A stretch of DNA of 64,000 nucleotides from NCBI RefSeq assembly GCF_900100955.1, contig NZ_FNCC01000001.1, forward strand, positions 1 to 64,000. Direction: 5' to 3'. How positions within the stretch are numbered: position 1 is the first letter of the stretch; each line of letters starts with the position of its first letter. The position numbers and the translations under genes are program-made. This stretch comes from Lentzea fradiae (lineage in GTDB: Bacteria > Actinomycetota > Actinomycetes > Mycobacteriales > Pseudonocardiaceae). Shown piece after piece: positions 1 to 12,735 of this stretch. The notes beneath the pieces were generated by a model. It ran no database searches and was not told the DNA's origin. It was given only the letters and a program-made list of their open reading frames with translations.

Positions 1-28
1 GGCTCGGGGCTCGGGGCTCGGGGCTCGG
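1..28. repeat. 7-bp tandem repeat at window edge
   Basis: Four exact tandem copies of GGCTCGG open the window, followed by degenerate GGGCTCGGG-like sequence to about base 65. The array may extend beyond the left edge. No coding frame with convincing composition runs through it. Confidence 0.8.
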
Positions 29-385
29 GACGTGGAGAGCGGGATGCGGGCTCGGGAGCACGGGCTGGTGGGCGCGGGCCGGTGGGAAGCAGCTGCGGGA
101 CGCGGGCTGTGTCGGAGGACTCGGTCGAGGGGCGGAGCCTGGCGAGACGACCAGCGCTTGGCTGGGGTGACAAGGGCCGGCTGAGACGGACAAGGGCCTG
201 CCGAGCGAGTCGGTCAGCCGAGACGAGAGGGCGTTGCAGGGCGCAAAAACGGGAATTGCGTAGCCGCGGGGCAGAAGCGGCGACAGGACGCCACCAGTCT
301 GAAGAAGCGGCGGGCGAGGCACGACGTCCCCAGCCTTGAGGTGGTCGGGCAGCGGGCACCACGCCGTCGGCCAAGATCCGACCCC
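29..385. other. Non-coding stretch before the flavoprotein gene
   Basis: About 360 bases with no supportable gene. An open frame at 82-339 gives an Arg/Ala/Gly-rich peptide without a recognisable domain, and its codon use is unlike the neighbouring genes. I see no tRNA fold and no strong hairpin. Confidence 0.5.
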
Positions 386-391
386 TACCAT
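386..391 (+). promoter_or_regulatory. Candidate -10 box for a leaderless flavoprotein mRNA
   Basis: TACCAT fits the actinobacterial TAnnnT -10 consensus and ends 7 bases before the GTG at 399, the spacing expected for a leaderless transcript. No good -35 is visible. There is no Shine-Dalgarno sequence before this GTG, which agrees with leaderless initiation. Confidence 0.4.
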
Positions 392-398
392 CGCAGCG

Positions 399-899
399 GT
401 GACGACGCGTGGATTGCTCGGCCTGGTCGCCTCCGCGGGTGGTGGGGTCGAGTCCTGGTTCCGCACCGAACTGGCCGAGCCCGCGGTGGCACGGGGCTGG
501 CGGCTGGCCATCACGCTGACTCCGGCGGTGGTGCCGTGGTTCGAGGAGGCCGGCGAGTTGGAGAAGCTCCAAGCCCTCACGGACCTCCCGGTCAGGTGGG
601 AGCCGCGGTTGCCGGGCCAGCCGAAGCCCCACCCGATGCCGGACGCGTTCGTGTTCGCGCCGGCCACCTTCAACTCGGTGGCGAAGCTGGCGCTGGGCAT
701 CGGGGACAACCAGGCGTTGACGGCGTTGAACGAGGCCGTCGGCGTGGCGAGCTGCAAGATCATCGTCATGGCGCAGGGCAGCGCCGGCCAGCGTCGCCAC
801 CCGATGTGGGAGACGCACGTCACGACGCTCACCGGAGCGGGTGTCGTGGTGGTCACCGACGTGGCTCCCGGCAGGCTGCTCGACCTGCTCGACACCTAG
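399..899 (+). CDS. Flavoprotein (PPC decarboxylase/HFCD-like)
   Basis: A 166-residue protein resembling the flavoprotein family of homo-oligomeric flavin-containing Cys decarboxylases (CoaC/EpiD-like Rossmann fold). Visible signs are the N-terminal [14 protein letters not shown] stretch where the flavin phosphate would bind, the [19 protein letters not shown] segment matching the family's 'APATaNtiaKla' region, and a short strand-rich end (GAGVVVVTD). The GTG at 399 is chosen because the protein homology starts there and a -10-like TACCAT lies 7 bases upstream. The gene directly precedes rpe and the riboflavin operon on the same strand, so the cofactor link is suggestive, but the substrate is unknown. 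Confidence 0.75.
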   Translation: MTTRGLLGLVASAGGGVESWFRTELAEPAVARGWRLAITLTPAVVPWFEEAGELEKLQALTDLPVRWEPRLPGQPKPHPMPDAFVFAPATFNSVAKLALGIGDNQALTALNEAVGVASCKIIVMAQGSAGQRRHPMWETHVTTLTGAGVVVVTDVAPGRLLDLLDT

Positions 900-902
900 A
901 CT
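897..902 (+). promoter_or_regulatory. Candidate -10 box overlapping a stop codon (rpe)
   Basis: TAGACT fits TAnnnT; its first three bases are the TAG stop of the flavoprotein gene. It ends 8 bases before the GTG of rpe, consistent with a leaderless or very short-leader transcript. No clear -35 is seen, so this rests on spacing and consensus only. Confidence 0.4.
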
Positions 903-910
903 TCACCCTT

Positions 911-1591
911 GTGGTCCACACGCCGATGATCGCCCCCAGCATCCTGTCCGCCGACTTCGCGCGGCTCGCCGACGAGCTCGCGGCGGTGCCCACGTCGGAC
1001 TGGATCCACGTCGACGTCATGGACAACCACTTCGTGCCGAACCTGACGCTCGGGCTGCCGGTGGTGAAGTCGCTGCTGAAGGTCACGGACATCCCGATCG
1101 ACTGCCACCTCATGATCGAGGACCCGGACCGCTGGGCCGTCGGGTACGCCGAGGCGGGCGCGTACAACGTCACGGTGCACGTCGAGGCCGCGAACGACCC
1201 GGTCGCGATCGCCAAGGACCTCAGGGCCGCGGGGGCCAAGGCCGGGCTGAGCATCAAGCCGGGCACGCCGCTGGAGCCGTACGTCGAGGTGCTGAAGCAC
1301 TACGACACGCTGCTCGTCATGTCCGTCGAGCCCGGTTTCGGCGGGCAGAGCTTCATGGCCGAGGTGCTGGACAAGGTCCGGCAGGCGCGTCACCTCGTCG
1401 ACACCGGGCACCTCAAGCTGGTCGTGGAGATCGACGGCGGCATCAACGCCGACACGGTCGAGCAGGCCGCCGAGGCCGGGGTGGACTGCTTCGTGGCCGG
1501 GTCGGCCGTGTACGACGCCGCCGAGCCCGCCAAGGCCGTCGAGGCCCTCCGCGCGCAGGCGGCCAGGGCCCAGGGAGCCAGGACCACGTGA
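911..1591 (+). CDS. rpe: Ribulose-phosphate 3-epimerase
   Basis: Interconverts D-ribulose 5-phosphate and D-xylulose 5-phosphate in the pentose phosphate pathway; the ribulose 5-phosphate pool also feeds the DHBP synthase encoded downstream. The 226-residue TIM barrel shows the family signatures: APSILSADF at the N-terminus, [12 protein letters not shown] (metal and catalytic Asp), [15 protein letters not shown] and the phosphate-binding end EIDGGIN...FVAGSAVY. The GTG at 911 is preferred over the ATG at 926 because actinobacterial homologues carry a few residues before [11 protein letters not shown]. The stop overlaps the ribD start (GTGA), so the two are co-transcribed. Confidence 0.95.
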   Translation: MVHTPMIAPSILSADFARLADELAAVPTSDWIHVDVMDNHFVPNLTLGLPVVKSLLKVTDIPIDCHLMIEDPDRWAVGYAEAGAYNVTVHVEAANDPVAIAKDLRAAGAKAGLSIKPGTPLEPYVEVLKHYDTLLVMSVEPGFGGQSFMAEVLDKVRQARHLVDTGHLKLVVEIDGGINADTVEQAAEAGVDCFVAGSAVYDAAEPAKAVEALRAQAARAQGARTT

Positions 1592-2589
1592 CCCCCGAGG
1601 ACGCGATGGCGCTCGCCATCGCGGAGAGCGAACGGGTGCGGGGCGCCACGAGCCCCAACCCGCCGGTCGGATGCGTGATCCTGGACGAAGGCGGCAAAGC
1701 GGTCGGCTTCGGTGCCACGCGTCCGATCGGCGGGGCGCACGCCGAGGTCATGGCGCTCCACGAGGCCGGCACGAAAGCACGGGGCGGCACGGCCGTGGTC
1801 ACCCTCGAACCGTGTGCGCACTACGGCCGCACGCCGCCGTGCACGGAAGCTCTCAAAGAGGCCGGCATCAAGCACGTCGTCCACGCCGTGAGCGACCCGA
1901 ACCCCAGGGCGGCGGGTGGCGCCAAGGTCCTCACCGACGCGGGCATCACGGTCGAGAGCGGCGTACTGGAACAGGAAGTCAGCAGGGGACCCCTCCGTGC
2001 GTGGCTGCACTACGCGCGCACGGGCCGTCCTCACGTCACGTGGAAGTACGCGGCGTCGCTCGACGGACGGGTCGCGGCGAGCGACGGCACGAGCCAGTGG
2101 ATCAGTTCGGAGACCTCTCGCAGAGAAGTCCACGAACTGCGCGCGAAGCTCGACGCCATCATCGTGGGCAGCGGTACGGTCAAGGCGGACGACCCCGCGC
2201 TGACGGCGCGCGACGCCGGCGGAATGCCGCTGGCCCGCCAGCCGTTGCCTGTCGTCGTGGGGATGAGTGACCTGCCGCGCGGGGCCAAGCTCGAGCACAC
2301 GGCGCTGCACCTGCGCACGCACGACCCGGACGAGGTCCTGGCCGCGCTGGCCGAACGGGGTGTGGTCGAGGTGCTGCTGGAGGGCGGCCCGACGCTGGCA
2401 GGGGCCTTCCTGCGGGCCGGGCGGGTTGACCGCGTGCTCGCCTACATCGCGCCGGCACTGCTCGGGGACGGTCCCGCGGCGGTGCTCGGAGCGGGCGTGT
2501 CAACCATCACGGACGCTGTCCGGCTGACCGTCGAAGACGTCACCATGAGCGGGCCGGACCTGCGGGTCAGCGCTGTCCCGCGAACTTAG
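1588..2589 (+). CDS. ribD: Bifunctional riboflavin deaminase/reductase RibD
   Basis: Catalyses two steps of riboflavin synthesis: deamination of the GTP-derived pyrimidine, then NADPH reduction of its ribosyl side chain. The 333-residue protein has an N-terminal zinc deaminase domain with HAE at residues 51-53 and [11 protein letters not shown] (zinc Cys 76 and 85). The C-terminal reductase domain begins near residue 150 with [10 protein letters not shown], followed by SQWIS and [10 protein letters not shown] near the end. GTG start overlaps the rpe stop. Length is slightly short for the family but both domains look complete. Confidence 0.95.
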   Translation: MTPEDAMALAIAESERVRGATSPNPPVGCVILDEGGKAVGFGATRPIGGAHAEVMALHEAGTKARGGTAVVTLEPCAHYGRTPPCTEALKEAGIKHVVHAVSDPNPRAAGGAKVLTDAGITVESGVLEQEVSRGPLRAWLHYARTGRPHVTWKYAASLDGRVAASDGTSQWISSETSRREVHELRAKLDAIIVGSGTVKADDPALTARDAGGMPLARQPLPVVVGMSDLPRGAKLEHTALHLRTHDPDEVLAALAERGVVEVLLEGGPTLAGAFLRAGRVDRVLAYIAPALLGDGPAAVLGAGVSTITDAVRLTVEDVTMSGPDLRVSAVPRT

Positions 2590-2597
2590 GAGGAGCG

Positions 2598-3214
2598 GTG
2601 TTCACCGGGATCGTCGAGGAACTCGGCCACGTCGTCGCGACGGAGGACCTGCCCGACGCGGCACGGGTCCGCATCGCGGGCCCGATCGTGACCAGCGACG
2701 CGAAGCACGGCGACTCCATCGCGGTGAACGGCGTCTGCCTCACCGTCGTGGAGGTCGAGAACGACACCTTCACCGCGGACGTGATGCGCGAGACCCTCGT
2801 GCGCAGCAGCCTCGCGAAGCTCGCCGAGGGGGACAGGGTCAACCTGGAGCGCGCGGCCGCGGTCGGCCAGCGCCTCGGTGGCCACATCGTGCAGGGCCAC
2901 GTCGACGGCACGGGCACGATCCTCGCGCGGGAGAAGGCCGAGCACTGGGAGGTGGTCCACATCGGACTTCCCCCGGCGCTGGCGCGGTACGTGGTCGAGA
3001 AGGGCTCCATCACGGTCGACGGCGTCTCGCTGACGGTCGTGACCGTCTCCGAGGACCAGTTCACCGTGAGCCTGATCCCGACCACCCTCGAACTCACCAC
3101 GCTCGGGCACCGCACGCCCGGTTCCCTGGTGAACCTGGAGGTCGACGTGCTGGCGAAGTACGTCGAACGACTGGCGGTCCCGCACCTGCGGGCCATCGCG
3201 GGCGAGGAGGCCCA

Positions 3215-3218
<4 letters not shown>
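2598..3218 (+). CDS. ribE: Riboflavin synthase alpha subunit
   Basis: Dismutates two molecules of 6,7-dimethyl-8-ribityllumazine to riboflavin and a pyrimidine that is recycled. The 206-residue protein begins with the hallmark [10 protein letters not shown] and contains two lumazine-binding repeats, each with a (N/D)GV(C/S)LTVV motif at about residues 49 and 145. GTG start is preceded by AGGAGG four bases upstream. It follows ribD by 8 bases and overlaps ribBA by ATGA-type overlap. An lprG gene sits between these genes in mycobacteria but is absent here. Confidence 0.95.
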
Positions 3219-5394
<2,176 letters not shown>

Positions 5395-5399
<5 letters not shown>

Positions 5400-5563
5400 T
5401 GGTGTGGCTCGCGACGTTGCCGGTGGAATTCGCGGTCAGACGGGCGGATCGTGGTGCCGCCCCCACGTCTTCGTACTGGTTGTACGGGGGCGTGGGGGCG
5501 GTGCCGCGAGGCGTCCTGCTGAGCGTGGATTACGCCGCCGACGTTGCGTGACGCACCACTAGC
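5395..5563 (+). repeat. 169-bp near-palindrome, probable long RNA hairpin
   Basis: Two 82-base arms (5395-5476 and 5482-5563) flank a 5-base loop TGGTT with no gap in the alignment. By hand count 60 of 82 positions are Watson-Crick pairs; 13 of the 22 mismatches become G-U pairs in + strand RNA and none would be G-U on the - strand. The apex CGTAC/GTACG, the inner 11-bp CCGCCCCCACG/CGTGGGGGCGG and the outer GCTAGTGGTG ends are exact. It fills the whole space between two convergent genes, and each arm supplies the TAG stop of one of them. It may act as a terminator or RNA element, or be a MITE-like insertion. An open frame also crosses it to 5551, but nothing recognisable is encoded. Confidence 0.8.
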
Positions 5564-5984
5564 GCCAAAGGCCGAGGATCGCTCCCGCGAGCGAAAGCCC
5601 GACGACGTGATAGCCCGCCCCGATGGCCGCGAAGGTCATCGGAGCGGGCTTCGTCATGTCGTGGGCACCCGTCACGAACCGGACCGGCAACGCGATCCCG
5701 ACGCCGATGACGAGACCGAGCAGGATGCCCTCCATGATGTTGTCGGTGCCCGAGGCGGCGCCGAGCATGGCCGTGACGAGCGTGAGGACGAAGCACGTGC
5801 CCAGCGGGACCAGGACCGTGGTCACGCCGACCTTCTCCGGCGGGCTGAGGTCCCATCCGGACGCTCGTTGCCAGGCACGGCCGAAGGCGTACTCCGCGTA
5901 CCAGACCACTCCCAGCGCGAAGTAGGCGATCGTCGCCACGACAACGGCGAACCAGTTCAGGTCGCCGAGGACGGTCAAACTCAT
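5559..5984 (-). CDS. DUF1761 family membrane protein
   Basis: A 141-residue integral membrane protein with about four hydrophobic helices. The N-terminal LNWFAVVVATIAYFALGVVW and the following YAEYAFGRAWQ match the start of DUF1761 proteins, whose function is unknown. It is alone and convergent with the riboflavin operon; its stop lies in the right arm of the 5395-5563 palindrome. The start ATG at 5984 is preceded by CGGGAGACCCTG, a fair ribosome site. Confidence 0.8.
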   Translation of the reverse strand: MSLTVLGDLNWFAVVVATIAYFALGVVWYAEYAFGRAWQRASGWDLSPPEKVGVTTVLVPLGTCFVLTLVTAMLGAASGTDNIMEGILLGLVIGVGIALPVRFVTGAHDMTKPAPMTFAAIGAGYHVVGLSLAGAILGLWR

Positions 5985-6076
5985 CAGGGTCTCCCGCGGT
6001 GATCAGGGTGACTTGGCATCGCGGGCGGCCGGGCGGCTGTTACCGGTGGTTCGGGTTTCGACATCACGGTGGCGAA

Positions 6077-6104
6077 TGGACCGCTCACCGGGGTGAGCGG
6101 TCCA
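6077..6104 (-). terminator. Hairpin downstream of the secreted VWA gene
   Basis: Perfect 11-bp inverted repeat TGGACCGCTCA / TGAGCGGTCCA around a 6-base loop, lying 10 bases past the stop of the minus-strand VWA gene. There is no T tract, which is common for actinobacterial terminators. Confidence 0.7.
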
Positions 6105-6114
6105 CGTCGTCAGG

Positions 6115-7821
6115 TCACTTCGGCGGTGGCGGGACGGCGCAGCGCACGGGCTGCGACTCGTTGCCGGAAGCGTCCTTCGCGCTCACCAAGGCGTCGCCCT
6201 TGAGCGTGATCTTCCAGTCGACGTTCCCGGCGCCCGCCTTCTGCGACGGCGTCGCTCCCGGCGCCTGCACCAGCTTGATCTTGGTGCCGCCGGGGAAGCC
6301 GCCGAACACCGCGGCGCTGTTCGTGTCGCGGACGTAGACCTGCGGGTTCGGGTCCACGGCGTCGGTCGCGCTCAGCAGGTAGAACCCGTCCTCGTTGGAC
6401 GCCGGTGGCACGTTGCCCCCGCTGGGGTTGTTCGTCGGCGTGCAGGTCACGACCGGTGGGGTCGTGTCGACCCAGTCCTTCGTGACGTCATCGCACCTCG
6501 GGGTGCCGTCGGCGTGGGTGAAGCAGCCGCTGATCGTGTCCGTGCCCAGTCCGGCGAGGCCCTGGGTCCCGGGATAGGTGAAGCCGGTCAGGCCGTCGGC
6601 CGCTGTCGTCCCGCTGCCCGCCGCGCCCGTGTTGGGGCCGGACGGCACGGCGAAGGAGACGTCGACGCCGGACACCGGGTCGCCGAAGTCGTCGGTGACC
6701 TTCGCGGTGACGGTGTGGGTCTGGCCGGGCGTGCCGAGCTCGTTCACCGCGTGCTCGGGCTCGACGTCGATCCGGGCCGCACACCCGTGCACGTTCACGC
6801 TCGGGTTGGGGAACGTGACGGTGTGAGCCTCGGCGTCGCTGTACGCCACGCCGGGGTTCACGGCGAGCGCGCCACCACCGGCGGCAGGCAGGTGGGTGGC
6901 GGTGAACGTCAGCGTGACGCTCTCCGTGCGCAGCTCGTCGATCGTCCAGGTGAGCTGGTTGCCGCTCTGCGTGACGTTGCCTTTGGACACGGCTGCGCCG
7001 CTCACGGAGAACTGCGGTCCGACGGTGTCGACGACCTGGACGCCGGTGGCGGCGGGGACGACGATCGCGGCTCCGATGGTCCCGAAGATCTGCTGCAGCT
7101 GGCTGGAGTTGGGTGCGAAGAAGTAGTGCTCGTCGTCGGGATCGGTCGTCCAGTCCTTGATCTCGTTCTCGAAGGCGGTCACGCGCAGGCCGATCGCGAA
7201 GATCTCGGTTCCGGCGCCTCTGGCGGCGGCCGCGGCGCCGCTGGCGTCGCCTCCGGTCGTCGTCTCGCCGTCGGTCATGATGACCATCTTCTTGGCGTTG
7301 CCCGGCACCGAGCCGGCGAGCTGGCCCTGGGCCGTCGTGATGGCCGCGGAGTGGTTGGTGTTGCCGTCGGCCGACAGCGAGTCGATGGCGGACTTCACGG
7401 CGGCGGCGTCGCCGGTGAGGCCGACGTCGGCGGAGGCGGACGCCGCGAAACTGGTCACGCCCACGCGCGAGCCGTTCGCGATCACGCCGTCGAGAGATCC
7501 GTCCGTCGCCTGGTCGATGATGTCGACGAAAGATTTCGCCGCGGTTTTCAGATCGGCGATCGGCGCACCCTGCATGCTGCCGGAGCGGTCGAGCACCAGC
7601 TCGATGTCCGCCGGGTTGCCCGCAATGCCCGTTTCCGCGTTCAGCGTGACCGTGACGGGGACGGTGCCGCCGCACTGGATGTCCGTGGCTCCCAGCGTCT
7701 TGTCGCCGGCCACGGTGCCGTCCTCGGCCGCGTTCGCCTGGCCCGACCACGGCACGGCCAAGGCCGCCACCAGCGCTGTGACAGTGACGCAGGCTCTTCG
7801 TCTGAGTCTTCTCGCTTCCAC
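6115..7821 (-). CDS. Secreted VWA-domain protein with Ig-like domain
   Basis: A 568-residue exported protein. A twin-basic N-terminus and hydrophobic core end in GQANAA (signal peptide about residues 1-32). A von Willebrand A domain follows, with the metal-binding MIDAS motif DRSGS at residues 78-82 and TDGETT further on. Residues about 345-450 look like a bacterial Ig-like (Big_1) repeat ('HTVTAKVTDDFGDPVSGVDVSF'-like pattern). The C-terminus ends PVRCAVPPPPK with no LPXTG or membrane anchor, so it is probably released or loosely wall-bound. GTG start has GGGAGGT seven bases upstream. It is monocistronic between two hairpins. Ligand unknown; adhesion is a reasonable guess. Confidence 0.8.
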   Translation of the reverse strand: MEARRLRRRACVTVTALVAALAVPWSGQANAAEDGTVAGDKTLGATDIQCGGTVPVTVTLNAETGIAGNPADIELVLDRSGSMQGAPIADLKTAAKSFVDIIDQATDGSLDGVIANGSRVGVTSFAASASADVGLTGDAAAVKSAIDSLSADGNTNHSAAITTAQGQLAGSVPGNAKKMVIMTDGETTTGGDASGAAAAARGAGTEIFAIGLRVTAFENEIKDWTTDPDDEHYFFAPNSSQLQQIFGTIGAAIVVPAATGVQVVDTVGPQFSVSGAAVSKGNVTQSGNQLTWTIDELRTESVTLTFTATHLPAAGGGALAVNPGVAYSDAEAHTVTFPNPSVNVHGCAARIDVEPEHAVNELGTPGQTHTVTAKVTDDFGDPVSGVDVSFAVPSGPNTGAAGSGTTAADGLTGFTYPGTQGLAGLGTDTISGCFTHADGTPRCDDVTKDWVDTTPPVVTCTPTNNPSGGNVPPASNEDGFYLLSATDAVDPNPQVYVRDTNSAAVFGGFPGGTKIKLVQAPGATPSQKAGAGNVDWKITLKGDALVSAKDASGNESQPVRCAVPPPPK

Positions 7822-7949
7822 TTGAATACCTCCCTGTGGCCCATTCGGGATGGGTCAGAAAAGGCTAAGTCCCATTGCGAAGAATGGCGCACACGTTCAC
7901 TCGTGTGCAGTAGCGAAAAGTGTTAGCCGGATTTATCCGATCGTGACGA

Positions 7950-7982
7950 AAGGCCCGCCCGGAATGTTTCCGGACGGGCCTT
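7950..7982 (-). terminator. Terminator after aconitase
   Basis: A 14-bp stem with one mismatch (AAGGCCCGCCCGGA / TCCGGACGGGCCTT) and a 5-base loop ATGTT, 16 bases past the acnA stop; the minus-strand transcript continues with a short T run. It separates acnA from the VWA gene on the same strand. Confidence 0.8.
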
Positions 7983-7997
7983 CGGATGATCAGCGGA

Positions 7998-10838
<2,841 letters not shown>

Positions 10839-10928
10839 GAGCAACTCCATCTGGTGACAGCGCAGTGGTCAGTTCGGGGTACGGGGAGAGTCTTCCTCAC
10901 CAGGTCGACCACTGCCCCTCGACCCCAA

Positions 10929-10958
10929 ACAGTACGCTTGTCCTGTAATCGCCTTCAA
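10929..10958 (-). promoter_or_regulatory. Promoter of acnA
   Basis: On the minus strand TTGAAG (-35, at 10953-10958) and TACTGT (-10, at 10929-10934) are separated by 18 bases, a good vegetative sigma-factor match, giving an acnA leader of roughly 85 bases. Confidence 0.65.
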
Positions 10959-10993
10959 CCCAGGTTGCCCTAAGTCACGGTGATCATCCGCGG

Positions 10994-11032
10994 GGGTGGC
11001 CCGGCGGGGGCGGGGGAGGTGCCGGGCCACCC
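10994..11032 (-). terminator. Hairpin after the Roadblock gene
   Basis: Exact 11-bp inverted repeat GGGTGGCCCGG / CCGGGCCACCC with a 17-base G-rich loop, 16 bases past the stop of the minus-strand Roadblock/LC7 gene. No T tract. Confidence 0.65.
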
Positions 11033-11048
11033 GTGCGGGGCGGCGTGG

Positions 11049-11483
11049 CTACGCGCCGCCGTGTTCCCTGACCACCCGGCGGGCCGAGGCGAAGAGCATC
11101 CCGATGTTGACCGACTTCGGGCACACGACGACGGCGACGACGTCCTCGTCGTGGTTGCTGCGGATGAACAGGTGCGTCAGGTTGCTGCTGTTGACCAGCA
11201 CCTCCTGGAAGTAGTGCTCGGAGCTCGAGATGCCGCGCCGCTCCTTGAAGATGTCCTCGATCATGGTCACGGTGCGGCCCTGGAAGAGGTCGAGGGTCGC
11301 ACCGGCCAGCAGGTCGAGGACCTCGGACGGGTGGCTGTCGGTCGTCTCGAACGACAGCAGCATCCCGGTCGCCATGTCGACGACCCCGGTGGCGAGGCAG
11401 CCCGGCACCTCTTGTCGCAGGTGCCTGACCAATGAGGCCATCTGGTCGGACATGGGTATGTCGGACATCTTGTGCATCGTCAT
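11049..11483 (-). CDS. Roadblock/LC7-like small protein
   Basis: A 144-residue protein whose pattern fits the Roadblock/LC7 (MglB-like) fold: an N-terminal helix LVRHLRQEVPG, the strand GVVDMATGMLLSFE, a helix around DLLAGATLDLFQGR and strands ending LFIRSNHDEDVVAVVVCP. Such proteins act as regulators or scaffolds of small GTPases. No MglA-type GTPase gene is next to it here. It lies 150 bases downstream of the PATAN-domain gene on the same strand and is probably functionally coupled to it. Start ATG has a purine-rich GAGAAGAAG upstream; an ATG three codons in is an alternative. Confidence 0.6.
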   Translation of the reverse strand: MTMHKMSDIPMSDQMASLVRHLRQEVPGCLATGVVDMATGMLLSFETTDSHPSEVLDLLAGATLDLFQGRTVTMIEDIFKERRGISSSEHYFQEVLVNSSNLTHLFIRSNHDEDVVAVVVCPKSVNIGMLFASARRVVREHGGA

Positions 11484-11635
11484 TTCACACTTCTTCTCGT
11501 GCGGCGGTCGGAATGGAGTTTTTCGGCGGTGGGTCGTGGTTCTTGGTCGCGTCGAATTCGGGTCTTGTTCGCGAACTCGCTGGTTCGTTCCCGGATTCAT
11601 TGCTCGTTCACGCAGGCCGTGGAGTTCGGCGGCGT

Positions 11636-12400
11636 TTACGGTTTCTCCTCGTCCGGATCGAGTCGTGGCCGGCTTCGCAATGACCGGGGCAGAGGAATAT
11701 CGACGCCGAGTTCGGGCGACGGTGGCGAGGTGTCGGTAACGACGGTCAGCAGGCCGTCTGCCGCCATCCGGGACGCCTCGACCGTCACCGGGTAGACGCC
11801 GCGTCCCGACGCGAAGGCGATGTCCCGCGCGGTGGGGCCACCCGTGGCGTGCGAGAGGATCTCGGCGCGCAGAGGGCTGAGAACCCGCAGCCGGGAGCCC
11901 CGGGTCGAGGTCAACCGGTCGCGGTGGGGGCGGAGCGGGTGCTCCATCGCGAGCAGCGACGTGATGCGCCGTGACGTCTCCCGCAGCAGCTGGACCGGGT
12001 CGATTGGGACGCTCATGGCGAAGGCGACGCCGGGTGCCTCCGGGATGAACGCGCAGTCGTCGACGTCGCCCGCCGCGATCGTGAACGCGGCGTCGTGCGC
12101 GGCCATCATCGCGACCACGTGCAGCTCGGTCGCGCCGATGCCGCCGCGCGTGCCCGTGGCGAGCGCCGCGGCCCATTCGGACTCGCTGATCCGTCCGGTG
12201 CGCAACAGCAGCGCGTCCGGTCCGGGGGAACCCGCGCTCTGTGCGCAGACGACGCCGCCGTCGCGGAGGTGGATTTCGCCGCCCGGATTCCCGGAGAAGT
12301 GGAAAGTGCCGCTGGCGTTCGCCGCTTCGCGTCCGGTCAACGCTCCCGCGAGCACGTCGAAGGAGAATTGCGTACCGCTTCTCAGGGGTGTCACCCGCAT
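11636..12400 (-). CDS. PATAN/DUF4388-like protein with winged-helix end
   Basis: A 254-residue protein. The N-terminal part (GTFHFSGNPGGEIHLRDGG, then VCAQSAGSPGPDALLLRTG) resembles the DUF4388/PATAN signalling domain, in which a sheet 'writes' an input through a short loop. Around residues 180-225 a helix-turn-helix-like segment (LRAEILSHATGGPTARDIAF...MAADGLLTVV) suggests a winged helix. Partner of the downstream Roadblock protein. The ATG at 12400 is preferred; a GTG at 12460 extends the frame by 20 poorly conserved-looking residues and has its purine stretch too close to the start. Both domain calls are by pattern and need profile confirmation. Confidence 0.5.
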   Translation of the reverse strand: MRVTPLRSGTQFSFDVLAGALTGREAANASGTFHFSGNPGGEIHLRDGGVVCAQSAGSPGPDALLLRTGRISESEWAAALATGTRGGIGATELHVVAMMAAHDAAFTIAAGDVDDCAFIPEAPGVAFAMSVPIDPVQLLRETSRRITSLLAMEHPLRPHRDRLTSTRGSRLRVLSPLRAEILSHATGGPTARDIAFASGRGVYPVTVEASRMAADGLLTVVTDTSPPSPELGVDIPLPRSLRSRPRLDPDEEKP

Positions 12401-12532
12401 TCCGTCCGACGGGGATGAAGTGCACTCATCTTTGTGGCGCGGGTGACGGTTTGTCGCCACCCTTCACTCGATCGTGTGAAACGCGACACGGCTGTATTAA
12501 TCGTGAATGGATGGGTCGTGACGCAGAGTTTC

Positions 12533-12719
12533 TCAGGCGATCATGAGAACGATTCCGAAGGCGATTGGCAGCTTCGTGCATTCACGAGGTAGGCCACATG
12601 CACACGCGACCGAGCGGCAGCGTGACGCCGGGTGCGCGGAACTTGAGCGGCGCCTCCATCGAGATCGCCAGGACCATGCCGAACCAGATGCATCCCAAAG
12701 CGAGCGGGAGCTGCGTCAT
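12533..12719 (-). pseudogene. Relic of a small membrane-protein gene
   Basis: From an ATG at 12719 the minus strand reads 45 codons to a stop at 12582. The first 38 residues look real, with a membrane helix (LALGCIWFGMVLAI) followed by EAPLKFRAPGVTLPLG, a motif I recall from small multi-pass proteins of about 130-150 residues. After LPLGR the frame becomes unlike the family and stops. In another frame a hydrophobic LPIAFGIVLMIA runs to a stop at 12533. I read this as an N-terminal remnant with frameshift and deletion. It begins 16 bases from the divergent ABC transporter gene. Confidence 0.5.
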
Positions 12720-12735
12720 AGGTGGCTATCTTGGC

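Noticed and set aside
82..339. 85-residue open frame near the left edge
   Set aside because: Arg/Gly-rich product without domain, codon use unlike the neighbouring genes, sits in repeat-like sequence.
1450..1600. FMN riboswitch upstream of ribD
   Set aside because: No leader exists: ribD overlaps rpe, and I saw no conserved FMN-aptamer hairpins.
5400..5551. Open + strand frame across the palindrome
   Set aside because: Codon positions look acceptable, but the frame has no ribosome site, its product is unlike anything I know, and the symmetry with G-U bias explains the sequence better.
12565..12735. N-terminal extension of the ABC ATPase
   Set aside because: It would precede the ABC domain by 57 unrelated residues and overlaps the membrane-protein relic on the other strand.
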